This document shows positions 38,747 to 47,310 of a stretch of 64,000 nt of DNA, in pieces. Source of the stretch: Pseudomonadota bacterium (GTDB lineage: Bacteria > Pseudomonadota > Alphaproteobacteria > Dongiales > Dongiaceae); assembly GCA_021792365.1 (NCBI GenBank), contig JAJYUT010000002.1:950313-1014312 (forward strand), written 5' to 3'. The position numbers and the translations under genes were made by a program. A model generated the notes under the pieces. That model saw only the letters and a list, made by a program, of their open reading frames with translations. It searched no databases and had not been told where the DNA came from. How positions within the stretch are numbered: position 1 is the first letter of the stretch; every line of letters starts with the position of its first letter.

Positions 38747-39895
38747 ATGTCAGTGGTGGAACTGAGATCTCAGCCGGAGGCCAATGATCTGGTCGCGATC
38801 GCCCGGCGGCTCGGGCAGGACTTCGCCCAGCGAGCTGCGGAAATGGACGAGACCGACACCTTCGTGGCCGAGAACTACGAGGCCTTGAAAGCAGCGGGAC
38901 TGGTCGAAGCCGGCGTGCCGAAGGAACTGGGCGGCGGCGGGCACGACGTCGACGCCCTGGCGGCCATGCTGCGCGAGCTGGCCCATCATTGCAGCTCCAC
39001 CGCCCTCGCCTGGTCCATGCACACGCACCAGGTCGCGATCCCGGCCTGGCGGTGGCTGCACCAGAAGGCGCCGGTCGAGCCGCTGCTGAAGCGCGTGGCG
39101 GCCGAGCGCATCATTCTGCTCTCGAGCGGCGGGTCGGACTGGATCGCCGGCTCGGGCAAGGCTGAGAAGGTCGAGGGCGGCTATCGCATCACCGCCCGCA
39201 AGATCTTCTCCTCCGGTGCGCCCGCCGGCAACCTGCTGATGACCAGCGCGGTGTGGGACAGTCCGGAGGAAGGGCCGCAGGTGCTGCATTTCGGCATCCC
39301 GATGAACTCGCCGCAGGTGCGCATCATCCCGGTCTGGAAGACGCTCGGCATGCGCGCCACCGGCTCGCACGACGTCATGGTCGACGGGCACGTCGTGCCG
39401 GACGCCGCGGTAGCGCTAAAACGCAAGGCGGGCGAATGGCACATGGTCTTCCACATCACCGCGATGATCGCCTTCCCGCTGATCTACGCCGTCTATCTGG
39501 GGGTGGCGGAGAGCGCCCGCGACATCGCCCTGGAACTGGCCCGCAAGCGGCGGCCGGATCCGCATGTCACCGAACTGGTCGGGAAAATGGAAACCGCGCT
39601 GCGCGGCGCGCAACTGGCCCACGCCTCCATGCTGGCGGCGGTGCGCGGCAACAAGCCGGGACCGGAAACCACCAACGAGATCATGATCGGGCGCAACCTG
39701 GTCGCCAGCCACGCGATCGCCGCGGTGGAACTGGCGATGGAGACGGCGGGCGGCGCCGGGTTCTATCGCGCGGCGGGACTGGAGCGTCGCTTCCGCGACA
39801 TCCAGGGCGCCCGCTACCACCCGATGCAGAGCGGGCAACAGGCCACGTTCGCCGGCAGCATTGCGCTTGGCCTGCCGACCGACCGGATCTTCTAG
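38747..39895 (+). CDS. Acyl-CoA dehydrogenase/DszC-like flavoprotein
   Basis: 382 residues with the three-domain acyl-CoA dehydrogenase fold: N-terminal helices (FVAENYEALKAAGLVEAGVP), a middle beta domain (GGYRITARKIFSSGAP) and a C-terminal helical bundle (GGAGFYRAAGLERRFRDIQG, ARYHPMQSGQQATF). The sequence is closer to flavin-dependent monooxygenases of the DszC/SfnC group than to classical beta-oxidation enzymes, as the usual dehydrogenase signatures are weak. GAGGAG is 8 bases before the ATG. It stands alone and is followed by a bidirectional hairpin. Confidence 0.85.
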   Translation: MSVVELRSQPEANDLVAIARRLGQDFAQRAAEMDETDTFVAENYEALKAAGLVEAGVPKELGGGGHDVDALAAMLRELAHHCSSTALAWSMHTHQVAIPAWRWLHQKAPVEPLLKRVAAERIILLSSGGSDWIAGSGKAEKVEGGYRITARKIFSSGAPAGNLLMTSAVWDSPEEGPQVLHFGIPMNSPQVRIIPVWKTLGMRATGSHDVMVDGHVVPDAAVALKRKAGEWHMVFHITAMIAFPLIYAVYLGVAESARDIALELARKRRPDPHVTELVGKMETALRGAQLAHASMLAAVRGNKPGPETTNEIMIGRNLVASHAIAAVELAMETAGGAGFYRAAGLERRFRDIQGARYHPMQSGQQATFAGSIALGLPTDRIF

Positions 39896-39914
39896 TCTTC
39901 CTGAGAAACGAGGA

Positions 39915-39937
39915 GCGGGAAGCGTTTCGCTTCCCGC
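39915..39937. terminator. Bidirectional hairpin between convergent genes
   Basis: GCGGGAAGCG (39915-39924) and CGCTTCCCGC (39928-39937) form a perfect 10-bp stem with a TTT loop, 20 bases after the dehydrogenase stop and 17 bases after the lipoprotein stop on the other strand. It lacks a pure T run, but its position at a convergent junction makes termination likely. Confidence 0.65.
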
Positions 39938-39953
39938 CATTCGTTACGTGATC

Positions 39954-40226
39954 TCAGTCACGGTAGTAGTAATAACCGTCACCGCCGTAGATCAGGTCAT
40001 CGCGCTCCACCGGGACCACACGGTAGGCAGGACGAACGTAGACGATCTCACGATCTTCATCGACGTCGTAGCGGTCGCCGTAAGCGGGCGCGCGATCCAC
40101 GACGTCGTGGTCGTAATGCACATGATCGGCATCTGCCGCTTCATTGAACCTGTTCTTGCCCGTGGTTCCGCATCCCGCGATCGCGGCACTGGCGATGATG
40201 AGAGTGAGAGCTGGGAGCAGTCGCAT
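39954..40226 (-). CDS. Small tyrosine-rich lipoprotein A
   Basis: 90 residues from the ATG at 40226; an in-frame GTG lies two codons before. A lipoprotein signal ends at Cys in IAGCGTTG. The mature chain is short, acidic and rich in Tyr, Asp and His (HVHYDHDVVDRAPAYGDRYD), and ends GYYYYRD. No family is recognised. It is one of two adjacent similar genes and lies 10 bases after its partner. Confidence 0.7.
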   Translation of the reverse strand: MRLLPALTLIIASAAIAGCGTTGKNRFNEAADADHVHYDHDVVDRAPAYGDRYDVDEDREIVYVRPAYRVVPVERDDLIYGGDGYYYYRD

Positions 40227-40236
40227 CGTCACCTCG

Positions 40237-40575
40237 CTAGTCGGTGTAGTAGTAGCGGGTCACCGGCACATAGGCCGTGCGTGACGTGACGTGAGCAGGG
40301 CGCGAGGTGACCGTGCTGTATGTGGGCTGAGCGGTCACCACCCGATAAGCCGGAGCCGGCTGGTAGTAGACGTACGGCTCCCGCACATAGACGACCTCGC
40401 GGCGCTCGATGACTCGCGGCTGCTCGCGTGCGACAACCCGCGTCTGTTCAACGCCATGCGGGCGGTACATGACCTGATGGTCATTGCCCTTCCCGGAGCG
40501 ATGTGTGGCGCTGCCGCACCCTGCGACCAGTAGCCCTGCACAGGCGCTCGCAAGCGCGATTGAGAAGATTTTCAT
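40237..40575 (-). CDS. Small tyrosine-rich lipoprotein B
   Basis: 112 residues with the lipobox LLVAGC (Cys20) and AAGGAG before the ATG. The mature part is basic and repetitive in valine, arginine and tyrosine (QPRVIERREVVYVREPYVYY, PAPAYRVVTAQPTYSTVTS), ending RYYYTD. The C-terminal pattern resembles lipoprotein A, so the two look like diverged duplicates. An outer membrane or envelope location is expected; the function is unknown. The frame extends upstream to 41016 but only as an antisense shadow of the next gene. Confidence 0.7.
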   Translation of the reverse strand: MKIFSIALASACAGLLVAGCGSATHRSGKGNDHQVMYRPHGVEQTRVVAREQPRVIERREVVYVREPYVYYQPAPAYRVVTAQPTYSTVTSRPAHVTSRTAYVPVTRYYYTD

Positions 40576-40681
40576 CGCCTCAACTCCTTCATCCAAATCT
40601 GCTCCTGCGTAAACAAGCGCTGCCACCATTCGTCCCCGCCTCGACCATGGGGCCGGCGAGTGGTTAAGATGCGTCCTCACC

Positions 40682-42058
40682 ATGGGCGGCCTTGATATGT
40701 CTCTCGATCTCCTGAGCGCGCTGGGCGAAATGGTTTCGACGGAGTCCGACCTGTTGGACAAGCACGCCTGCGACTGGTCCAACGTGAACCGGCAGCGGCC
40801 CCGTGCCGTGCTGAGGCCGCGGACCGTCGCGGAGGTTTCGAGCGCGCTCAAGCTGTGCCACGCGCATGGCATCGCCGTGGTGCCCCAGGGCGGCCTCACC
40901 GGTCTTGCGGGCGGCGCGACACCGCGGGCCGGACAGGTCGTGCTCTCGCTCGAGCGGCTGAAGGGCATCGAGGAAATCGATGCGGACAGTGCCACCATGA
41001 CCGTGCTGGCCGGCACGCCACTCGAAACGGCGCAGAAGGCCGCCGAGGGCGCCGGGCTCTACCTGGCCCTGGATATCGGTTCTCGCGGGTCATGCCAGAT
41101 AGGCGGCAACGTCGCCACCAATGCCGGCGGGAACCACGTCATTCGCTACGGCATGGCGCGTGCGCAGGTGCTCGGCCTCGAGACGGTATTGGCGGATGGG
41201 ACCGTGCTGTCCTCCCTCACCAAGGTGATGAAGAACAATACCGGCTACGATCTCAACCAGCTTTTCATCGGGTCGGAAGGCACGCTCGGCATCATCACGC
41301 GCGTCGTGCTCCGGCTGTATCCGCGGCCGCGCGCCAGGAGAACCGCGCTCATCGCAACGGCGGACTATGGTGCAACAGTGCGCCTCCTCCGGCGGCTGCA
41401 GCGCGAACTCGGCGATGTCAGCGCGTTCGAGGCCATGTGGCCGGACTTCTACCGCTACGTGACCGACCACCCCTCGACCGGCGTCAAGCCGATGGCGGAC
41501 ACGCACCCCTTCTATGCCCTCAGCGAATTCCAGGGCAGTGAGCCTGATCGCGACTGCACGCGCCTGGAGGAATGCCTGGCCCGCGCGATCGAAGCCGGCG
41601 ACGCGCTGGATGCGCTGCTCGCCCAATCGGAGCGCGAGGCCCGCAGCTTCTGGACGATCCGGGAAGGTGCCGCTCTCGATCTCCTGCCCTATCTCATCAA
41701 TTTCGATGTGAGCGCACCGACGGCGCAACTGGGGGCGCTGGCGGACCGGCTCAAGGCAAACCTCACGGCGCGGTGGCCCGAGGGGCTGTTCTTCGTCTAT
41801 GGCCATATCGGTGACGGCAACATCCACCTCTCGGCCTGGGCCGGTGGCGCGATGGACGATGTGGCGCATGAGATGGACGAGATCGTGTATGGCGAGGTGC
41901 GGCGGATCGGCGGCAGCATCTCGGCCGAGCACGGCATCGGCACCTTGAAGCGCGCCTATCTCGGCCACAGCCGCTCGGCGGCGGAGATCGAGATCATGCG
42001 CCGCATCAAGACAGCGCTCGATCCCAGGGGCATCCTCAATCCAGGCAAGGTGATCTGA
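40682..42058 (+). CDS. FAD-linked D-2-hydroxyacid dehydrogenase (D-2-HGDH/GlcD type)
   Basis: 458 residues. The FAD_binding_4 domain shows VVPQGGLTGLAGGATP and CQIGGNVATNAGGNHVIRYG; the C-terminal FAD-oxidase domain has VYGHIGDGNIHLS and AEHGIGTLKRAYLG, the metal and substrate-binding motifs of D-2-hydroxyglutarate and D-lactate dehydrogenases. It would oxidise a D-2-hydroxyacid to the 2-oxoacid and pass electrons to an acceptor. The stop codon abuts the ATG of the proline-racemase-family gene, so they are one operon. Confidence 0.92.
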   Translation: MGGLDMSLDLLSALGEMVSTESDLLDKHACDWSNVNRQRPRAVLRPRTVAEVSSALKLCHAHGIAVVPQGGLTGLAGGATPRAGQVVLSLERLKGIEEIDADSATMTVLAGTPLETAQKAAEGAGLYLALDIGSRGSCQIGGNVATNAGGNHVIRYGMARAQVLGLETVLADGTVLSSLTKVMKNNTGYDLNQLFIGSEGTLGIITRVVLRLYPRPRARRTALIATADYGATVRLLRRLQRELGDVSAFEAMWPDFYRYVTDHPSTGVKPMADTHPFYALSEFQGSEPDRDCTRLEECLARAIEAGDALDALLAQSEREARSFWTIREGAALDLLPYLINFDVSAPTAQLGALADRLKANLTARWPEGLFFVYGHIGDGNIHLSAWAGGAMDDVAHEMDEIVYGEVRRIGGSISAEHGIGTLKRAYLGHSRSAAEIEIMRRIKTALDPRGILNPGKVI

Positions 42059-43099
42059 ATGCAATCCATCCGCTCCATTTCCGTGGTCGGCTGCCATGCC
42101 GAGGGCGAAATCGGGGATGTCATCACCGGCGGTGTGCTGCCGCCGGTGGGCGCGACCATGTTCGACAAGATGCGCGCCATGGAGCGCGAGCACGATTACG
42201 TCCGCAAGCTGCTGATGTGCGAGCCGCGCGGATCTGTGGCGCGGCACCTAAACTTCATCGTGCCCGCCACGCGGCCCGATTGCGATTTTGGTGTCATCAT
42301 CATGGAGCCCACCGAATACGTGCCGATGTCGGGCTCCAACCTCATCTGCACCGTCACGGTGGCGCTGGAGACGGGTATCGTGCCGATGCGCGAGCCGACC
42401 ACCGAGGTGACGGTCGATACGCCGGCGGGACCGGTCAAGGCGGTGGCCACCTGCCGCGACGGCAAGTGCCAGTCGGTCGCGTTCGGCAATGTGCCGTGCT
42501 TCGTCGACAAGCTGGATGCCGTCATCGAGATTGCCGGCGTGGGCGCCATCACGCTGGACGTGGCCTATGGCGGCATGTTCTATGCGATCGTCGATGCCAC
42601 GAAGCTAGGCTACTCGGTCACGCCGGACGAGGCACGCGACCTCGCGGCTCTCGGCGAGAAGGTGCGGCTGGCGGCGCGCGAGCAGCTCGAGATCGTGCAT
42701 CCGGAGAATCCCGGCATAAGCAGCGTCTCGATCGTCCAGCTCAACCGGCCCTTCTCGGGTGTGGGCCAGGTGACGCGCAACACCTGCATCGTGGCGCCCG
42801 GCCGCTCCGACCGCAGCCCGACCGGCACCGGCACCTGCGCGCGGATGGCCGTCCTGCACGCCCGCGGGCAGATGAAAGTCGGCGATCACATGGTGCATGA
42901 GAGCATCATCGGCTCTCGCTTCAAGGGCACCATCGCCGGCGAGACCACCGTCGCCGGGCGACCGGCGATCCTGCCGCGCATCGAGGGCCGGGCCTGGATC
43001 ACGGGCTTCCACACCTATTGCCTCGACGCGAGCGATCCCTACCCGCAAGGTTATGTGGTGGCGGATACGTGGGGCGTGACCGGGCGGATGAACCAGTAG
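42059..43099 (+). CDS. Proline racemase-family protein with Ser/Thr at the active-site positions
   Basis: 346 residues covering the full diaminopimelate-epimerase-like double domain. The first catalytic position is Ser91 (PMSGSNLICTVT, where racemases and dehydratases have MCGH), and the second is Thr255 (DRSPTGTGTC, where racemases and epimerases have SPCGTGT). Known members are Cys/Cys, Ser/Cys (4-hydroxyproline epimerase) or Cys/Thr (trans-3-hydroxy-L-proline dehydratase); this one has Ser/Thr. A cysteine lies five residues later (Cys260). It is directly coupled to an FAD-linked hydroxyacid dehydrogenase, so a hydroxyproline-like or hydroxyacid pathway is plausible, but the reaction is not certain. 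Confidence 0.85.
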   Translation: MQSIRSISVVGCHAEGEIGDVITGGVLPPVGATMFDKMRAMEREHDYVRKLLMCEPRGSVARHLNFIVPATRPDCDFGVIIMEPTEYVPMSGSNLICTVTVALETGIVPMREPTTEVTVDTPAGPVKAVATCRDGKCQSVAFGNVPCFVDKLDAVIEIAGVGAITLDVAYGGMFYAIVDATKLGYSVTPDEARDLAALGEKVRLAAREQLEIVHPENPGISSVSIVQLNRPFSGVGQVTRNTCIVAPGRSDRSPTGTGTCARMAVLHARGQMKVGDHMVHESIIGSRFKGTIAGETTVAGRPAILPRIEGRAWITGFHTYCLDASDPYPQGYVVADTWGVTGRMNQ

Positions 43100-43210
43100 A
43101 GGTGCCCTGATGGGCTCGCGATTGCGGGCCTCTCTCCCGCCGTCAACGAAAGATTCACCATTTTTCTTCAGATTTGCCGCAATTGCGCCCTGACAGAGGA
43201 GCCTCTGCGG

Positions 43211-43990
43211 ATGTCCGCGGCCGCCGGCAAATTCAGCATCGAGCAATACGAGGCCATCAATCCGACCGCCTCGATCAAGCATGGCGGCAAGAAGCTGACC
43301 TATGCGGTCCCTAACCGCATGACCCTGTGGCGCGTCGAGACCCTCTTTACCAAGGAGCCCAGCACCATCGCCTGGCTGTCCAGCTTCGCGCCCGACAGCG
43401 TGTTCCTGGATGTCGGGGCCAATGTCGGCATGTATTCGGTGTTCGCCGCGATCGTGCCGGGGGCGCGGGTGTTCGCCTTCGAGCCGGAATCGCAGAACTA
43501 TGCACTGCTCTGCAAGAACATCGTGCAGAACCACCTGTCAGACAGGGTCATCGCCTTCTCGGCGGCACTGTCGGACGAGGAGAAGTTCGACAAGATCCAT
43601 TTGTCACAGTTCGCCGTCGGGGGCTCCTGCCACTCCTTCGGCGAGGCGGTCGATTTCAACCTGCAGGCCAGGGCCTTCGAGTTCACTCAGGGCTGCTACT
43701 CGACCACCATCGACAAGCTGGTGCGAACCGGCGTCCTGCCGGTGCCCTCCAACATCAAGATCGACGTGGACGGCTTCGAGCACAAGGTGGTGGCGGGCGC
43801 CGAGGAGACGCTGAAGGATCGCACGGTGCAATCGCTGCTGATCGAGATCAACCCCAAGCTCGACGAGCACCAGTGGATCATCACCCGGCTGCGGTCGCTC
43901 GGTTTCGACTACGACCCCGCCCAGGTGGAGCAGGCGGCACGCGCGGACGGATCATTCAAGGGCATCGGCGAATATGTTTTCCGACGCTAA
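43211..43990 (+). CDS. FkbM-family methyltransferase
   Basis: 259 residues. The class I SAM-binding motif VFLDVGANVGMYSVFAA and the acidic FAFEPESQNYALL loop match the FkbM family; the C-terminal NIKIDVDGFEHKVVAGAEE segment is the FkbM hallmark. These enzymes O-methylate sugars or polyketides. The gene overlaps the next one by 17 bases, so the two proteins probably work in one pathway, perhaps modifying a surface or secondary metabolite glycan. Confidence 0.88.
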   Translation: MSAAAGKFSIEQYEAINPTASIKHGGKKLTYAVPNRMTLWRVETLFTKEPSTIAWLSSFAPDSVFLDVGANVGMYSVFAAIVPGARVFAFEPESQNYALLCKNIVQNHLSDRVIAFSAALSDEEKFDKIHLSQFAVGGSCHSFGEAVDFNLQARAFEFTQGCYSTTIDKLVRTGVLPVPSNIKIDVDGFEHKVVAGAEETLKDRTVQSLLIEINPKLDEHQWIITRLRSLGFDYDPAQVEQAARADGSFKGIGEYVFRR

Positions 43991-44699
43991 GCTGCACGTG
44001 ATGTATCAGATCGCGAACGCGCCCTTTCGCGAGTTCCCGTTCCCGCACATCTATGTGAAGGAGATCTTCCCGCCGAAGTTCTTCGAGCAGATACGCGCGC
44101 AACTCCCGCACGACGAGCAGTATATGCGCCTGGTGGATACCGGGCGCGTGGGCAAGGGCTACTCCTCCGCCCGCCTGTCGCTGTTTCCCGACATGCTCGC
44201 GGAAAGCGACCTCGACGATGCGCAGCGCGGATTCTGGGACGGGATGTTCGCGACCTTCGGCAGCAACGAGTTCTGCAGCCTGGTCTCACAGAAGTTCCGG
44301 CCTCATATCGAGCGCCGCTTCGCCCAATCGCATCCAGGCGGCGTCACGCTCAACCCGAAGCCCGAGGTCTTCCTGATGCGGGATCTGGAGACCTATTCCC
44401 TTGGACCGCACACTGACTCACCGGCGAAGCTGGTGTCGATGCTGTTTTACCTGGCGCCGGATGACCGCCGGCCCGAGCTTGGCACCGCTCTTTACGTGCC
44501 CAAGGACCGGGGCTTCACCTGCCCCGGCGGACCGCATCATGACCGCGCGCATTTCGACCACATGATCACCCTGCCCTACGCCAGCAACGTGCTGGTGGCC
44601 TTTCCGAAGACGATGAACTGCTTCCATGGTGTGGAAGTGCTGACGCAGGCAGACAGCCGGCGCGACATCTTCTTCTTCGACCTGAAGGCGAAGACCTAG
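43974..44699 (+). CDS. 2-oxoglutarate/Fe(II)-dependent oxygenase-like protein
   Basis: 241 residues. The facial triad is visible: His146 and Asp148 in GPHTDSPAKL and His218 in NCFHGVEV; Arg229 or Arg230 (SRRDIFFFDL) would bind the 2-oxoglutarate carboxylate. The N-terminal half is typical of 2OG-Fe(II) oxygenases acting on small molecules or glycans. The start is uncertain: the ATG at 43974 overlaps the FkbM gene, and an ATG at 44001 is an alternative. It would hydroxylate or oxidatively modify the substrate of the FkbM enzyme. Confidence 0.83.
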   Translation: MFSDAKLHVMYQIANAPFREFPFPHIYVKEIFPPKFFEQIRAQLPHDEQYMRLVDTGRVGKGYSSARLSLFPDMLAESDLDDAQRGFWDGMFATFGSNEFCSLVSQKFRPHIERRFAQSHPGGVTLNPKPEVFLMRDLETYSLGPHTDSPAKLVSMLFYLAPDDRRPELGTALYVPKDRGFTCPGGPHHDRAHFDHMITLPYASNVLVAFPKTMNCFHGVEVLTQADSRRDIFFFDLKAKT

Positions 44700-44756
44700 C
44701 GGGGCAGCCCCTCCCGGGGCGCCTTTCAGCTTCGCGTGAGGGCGATGCCGGCGGCG

Positions 44757-45863
44757 CTACGCCGCCAGTTGCTGCAGGCGGTTCAGCAGGTAGCCGGCGT
44801 TGCGGTCGTCGAGCTGCTCGAGGCGCGTGAGCACGCGCTCGATCACCCTGGAGGCGAAACGCTGGCGGTCGCGGTCGCCACCGTCGTAGTCCATCTCGCG
44901 CGCCACGTCGAAGGCGGCTCGGAAGGCCGGATAGAGATCCGGCGGCAGGTGGGCGTATTGATAGATCGACTGCATGCCGAGCGCGCCCTGATCGTGGATC
45001 AGCAGACGGGCATTGATGATCGGCACGCCGGAGAGCACCGACATGGAGGCCTCGAAAAAGGCGATGTCGCCGCTGCACAGCGCCCGCAGCAGCAGTGTCG
45101 GCGACAGGCGGCCGGCGCGGTGTAGTTGCTGCGCGAACTCGATCACGTCGGCGCTCTTTGCGCCGGCGGGCAGCAGCATGATGGTCGCCTTCTCGCGCGC
45201 GGCCAGCACCAGGTCGGCCGCCATTTCCTCGGTCAGGTCGTGGCGCTGCACCAAGTATTCGTGCAGGCTGGTGGAGACGATGTTCAGGATGCGCTCGGAC
45301 AAGGCGAGCGGCAGGTTGGGACGCGCGACCAGCGAATTGGTCACCAGGACGTCCGAGCCGTGCTTGTCCAGGATCTTCTTCACTTCGGCATCGCCCAGCG
45401 CCGCGCCCTTGTTGGCAGCAAGGGCGGCGACCACACCGCTGGTCTTGCCGTGATCGATGAGGGCATTGGCGAGCGCGCCGGAGACTTCGGCGCGCCGGGC
45501 CACCGCGGTCTGCTTCTCGGCGCCGGAGGAGCGGACGATGTCGACCAGGTCGGCATCGGTCAGTACCTTGGAGAATTCGAGGATCGGCAGCGCGACCTGC
45601 TCCACGTCCTTGGCCATGCGGAGTGCTATGTCGCGCGGCAGGTTGACGCTCGCCTTCAGGTGATGGGCAAGGGATTCGCGGACCTTGACCTCGACGTCCT
45701 GGACCATGACGCGGAAGATTTCCTCGGCCACCGCACGCTCGGCGGGCGACAGCGCCCCCAATTCGAAGGCCTCGGCAACCTTGGCTGCGGTCTCGGCGCG
45801 CACCTCTCCGCTGGGATTGGTGATCAGCCGCTTGACGTCGGCTTCGGTCAACATTTGTGCCAT
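44757..45863 (-). CDS. DUF2336 protein
   Basis: 368 residues, almost entirely helical and repeat-like (LTEADVKRLITNPSGEVRAET, LTDADLVDIVRSSGAEKQTAV, DHGKTSGVVAALAANKGAAL), which fits DUF2336, a HEAT-like family restricted to Alphaproteobacteria. No signal peptide or catalytic motif is visible. It may be a scaffold protein. A weak hairpin (GCCCC-TCCC-GGGGC, 44707-44720) lies between it and the convergent oxygenase gene. Confidence 0.85.
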   Translation of the reverse strand: MAQMLTEADVKRLITNPSGEVRAETAAKVAEAFELGALSPAERAVAEEIFRVMVQDVEVKVRESLAHHLKASVNLPRDIALRMAKDVEQVALPILEFSKVLTDADLVDIVRSSGAEKQTAVARRAEVSGALANALIDHGKTSGVVAALAANKGAALGDAEVKKILDKHGSDVLVTNSLVARPNLPLALSERILNIVSTSLHEYLVQRHDLTEEMAADLVLAAREKATIMLLPAGAKSADVIEFAQQLHRAGRLSPTLLLRALCSGDIAFFEASMSVLSGVPIINARLLIHDQGALGMQSIYQYAHLPPDLYPAFRAAFDVAREMDYDGGDRDRQRFASRVIERVLTRLEQLDDRNAGYLLNRLQQLAA

Positions 45864-45940
45864 AAGCGAGCTCCGCTATTCAGGCGCGACTCCCTGCTTC
45901 GCGCTGCCGACCAGTCAAACAAAGAAGGGTTAACAATCCG

Positions 45941-47299
45941 CTACTTAGCGGACTGTGCCGCGGCAACGGCGCGGTCGAGCGTGCGTCCGAGTTTGGCAAG
46001 GATTTCATCGACTTGCGCATCCGCCAGAATGAAGGGCGGAGCCAGGATGACGGTGTCGCCGCTGAGCCCGTCGATACACCCGCCGGTAGGGTAACAGATA
46101 ATCCCCTCCTCGAAGCCGATGCGCCGCACGCGCTGCCACAGCTTTGCGGCCGGATCGAAGGGCGTCTTGGAATCGCGGTCCGCCACCAGCTCCAGCCCGA
46201 TGAAAAGGCCGCGGCCTCGGATGTCGCCGACATGGGGATGCTGCCCGAAGCGCTCCCGTAGCCCATCGAACAAAAGGCCGCTGAGGTGCCGCACGCGCGC
46301 CAGCAGCCCTTCCCGCTCGATCGCCTTCTGGACCCCGAGCGCGGCCGCGACCGCGACACTGTGGCCGGCATAGGTCTGGCCGTGCTTCAGGCTCCCCGAG
46401 CCGTCGGCGATGGCATCGAAGATCCGCTGCGAAACCAGCAGGCCGCCGATCGGCTGATAGCCGCCGCCGAGCCCCTTGGCCATGGTGAGGATATCCGGCG
46501 CCACGCCGTCCTCGTTGCAGGCATACATGTGGCCTGTACGGCCCATGCCGCACATCACCTCGTCGAACACCAGCAGCACGCCGTGGCGGTCGCAGATCTC
46601 GCGCAGGCGCTGGAGATAGCCCGGCACCGGCGGCGCACAGCCGAGGGACGCGCCGACCACCGGCTCGCAGAAGAAAGCCGCGACATTCTCCGCGCCCAGG
46701 CGGTGGATCGCGCGCTCCAAATCGTCGGCGGCGCGCACGCCGTACTGCTCCGCGCTTTCATCGGCGCGGCGATCACGATACTCGTAGCAGGGCGCGACAT
46801 GCGTCACGTCCATCAGCAGCGGCTGATAGGGCGCCCGGCGGTTGGCATCGCCGCCCAGCGCCAGGGCGCCCAGGGTGTTGCCGTGATAGGAGCGCTCGCG
46901 CGCGATGAACAGGCGGCGGGAGGGCTGGCCAATCTCCAGGAAATACTGGCGCGCCAGCTTCATGGCGGCCTCGACCGCTTCGGAGCCGCTGCCAACGAAG
47001 AATGCCTTGGAAAGGCCGGCCGGCGCCTGCGCGACCAGGCGCTCCGACAGCGCCTCGATGGCCGGTGTCGTGAAGAACATCGAATAGGCGTAGGCGACCG
47101 CGTCGAGCTGGCGCTTCATCTCCTCGATCACCAGGGGATGGGAGTGGCCGAGGCACGACACCGCCGGCCCACCCGAGGCGTCGAGATAGCGCTTGCCGTC
47201 CTCGTCGAGGAGATAGGCGCCCTCGCCCTTCACGATGACGGGCACGGGGTTCTGCAGGTCGCGCTGGAACAGCGCGCTTTTCGTGGGATCAAAGAGCAT
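45941..47299 (-). CDS. Class III PLP-dependent aminotransferase
   Basis: 452 residues from the ATG at 47299. The PLP-binding features are complete: GSGSEAVEAAMKLAR for the phosphate, Asp246 in VFDEVMCGMGR and Lys275 in TMAKGLGGGY. The family moves the amino group of omega-amino acids, beta-alanine or polyamines to pyruvate or a 2-oxoacid. It is 11 bases from the stop of the lipid transport lipoprotein gene and in the same direction, so it may belong to the same transcript although the function is unrelated. The substrate is not defined by the sequence. Confidence 0.9.
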   Translation of the reverse strand: MLFDPTKSALFQRDLQNPVPVIVKGEGAYLLDEDGKRYLDASGGPAVSCLGHSHPLVIEEMKRQLDAVAYAYSMFFTTPAIEALSERLVAQAPAGLSKAFFVGSGSEAVEAAMKLARQYFLEIGQPSRRLFIARERSYHGNTLGALALGGDANRRAPYQPLLMDVTHVAPCYEYRDRRADESAEQYGVRAADDLERAIHRLGAENVAAFFCEPVVGASLGCAPPVPGYLQRLREICDRHGVLLVFDEVMCGMGRTGHMYACNEDGVAPDILTMAKGLGGGYQPIGGLLVSQRIFDAIADGSGSLKHGQTYAGHSVAVAAALGVQKAIEREGLLARVRHLSGLLFDGLRERFGQHPHVGDIRGRGLFIGLELVADRDSKTPFDPAAKLWQRVRRIGFEEGIICYPTGGCIDGLSGDTVILAPPFILADAQVDEILAKLGRTLDRAVAAAQSAK

Positions 47300-47310
47300 G
47301 GGATCGCAAT

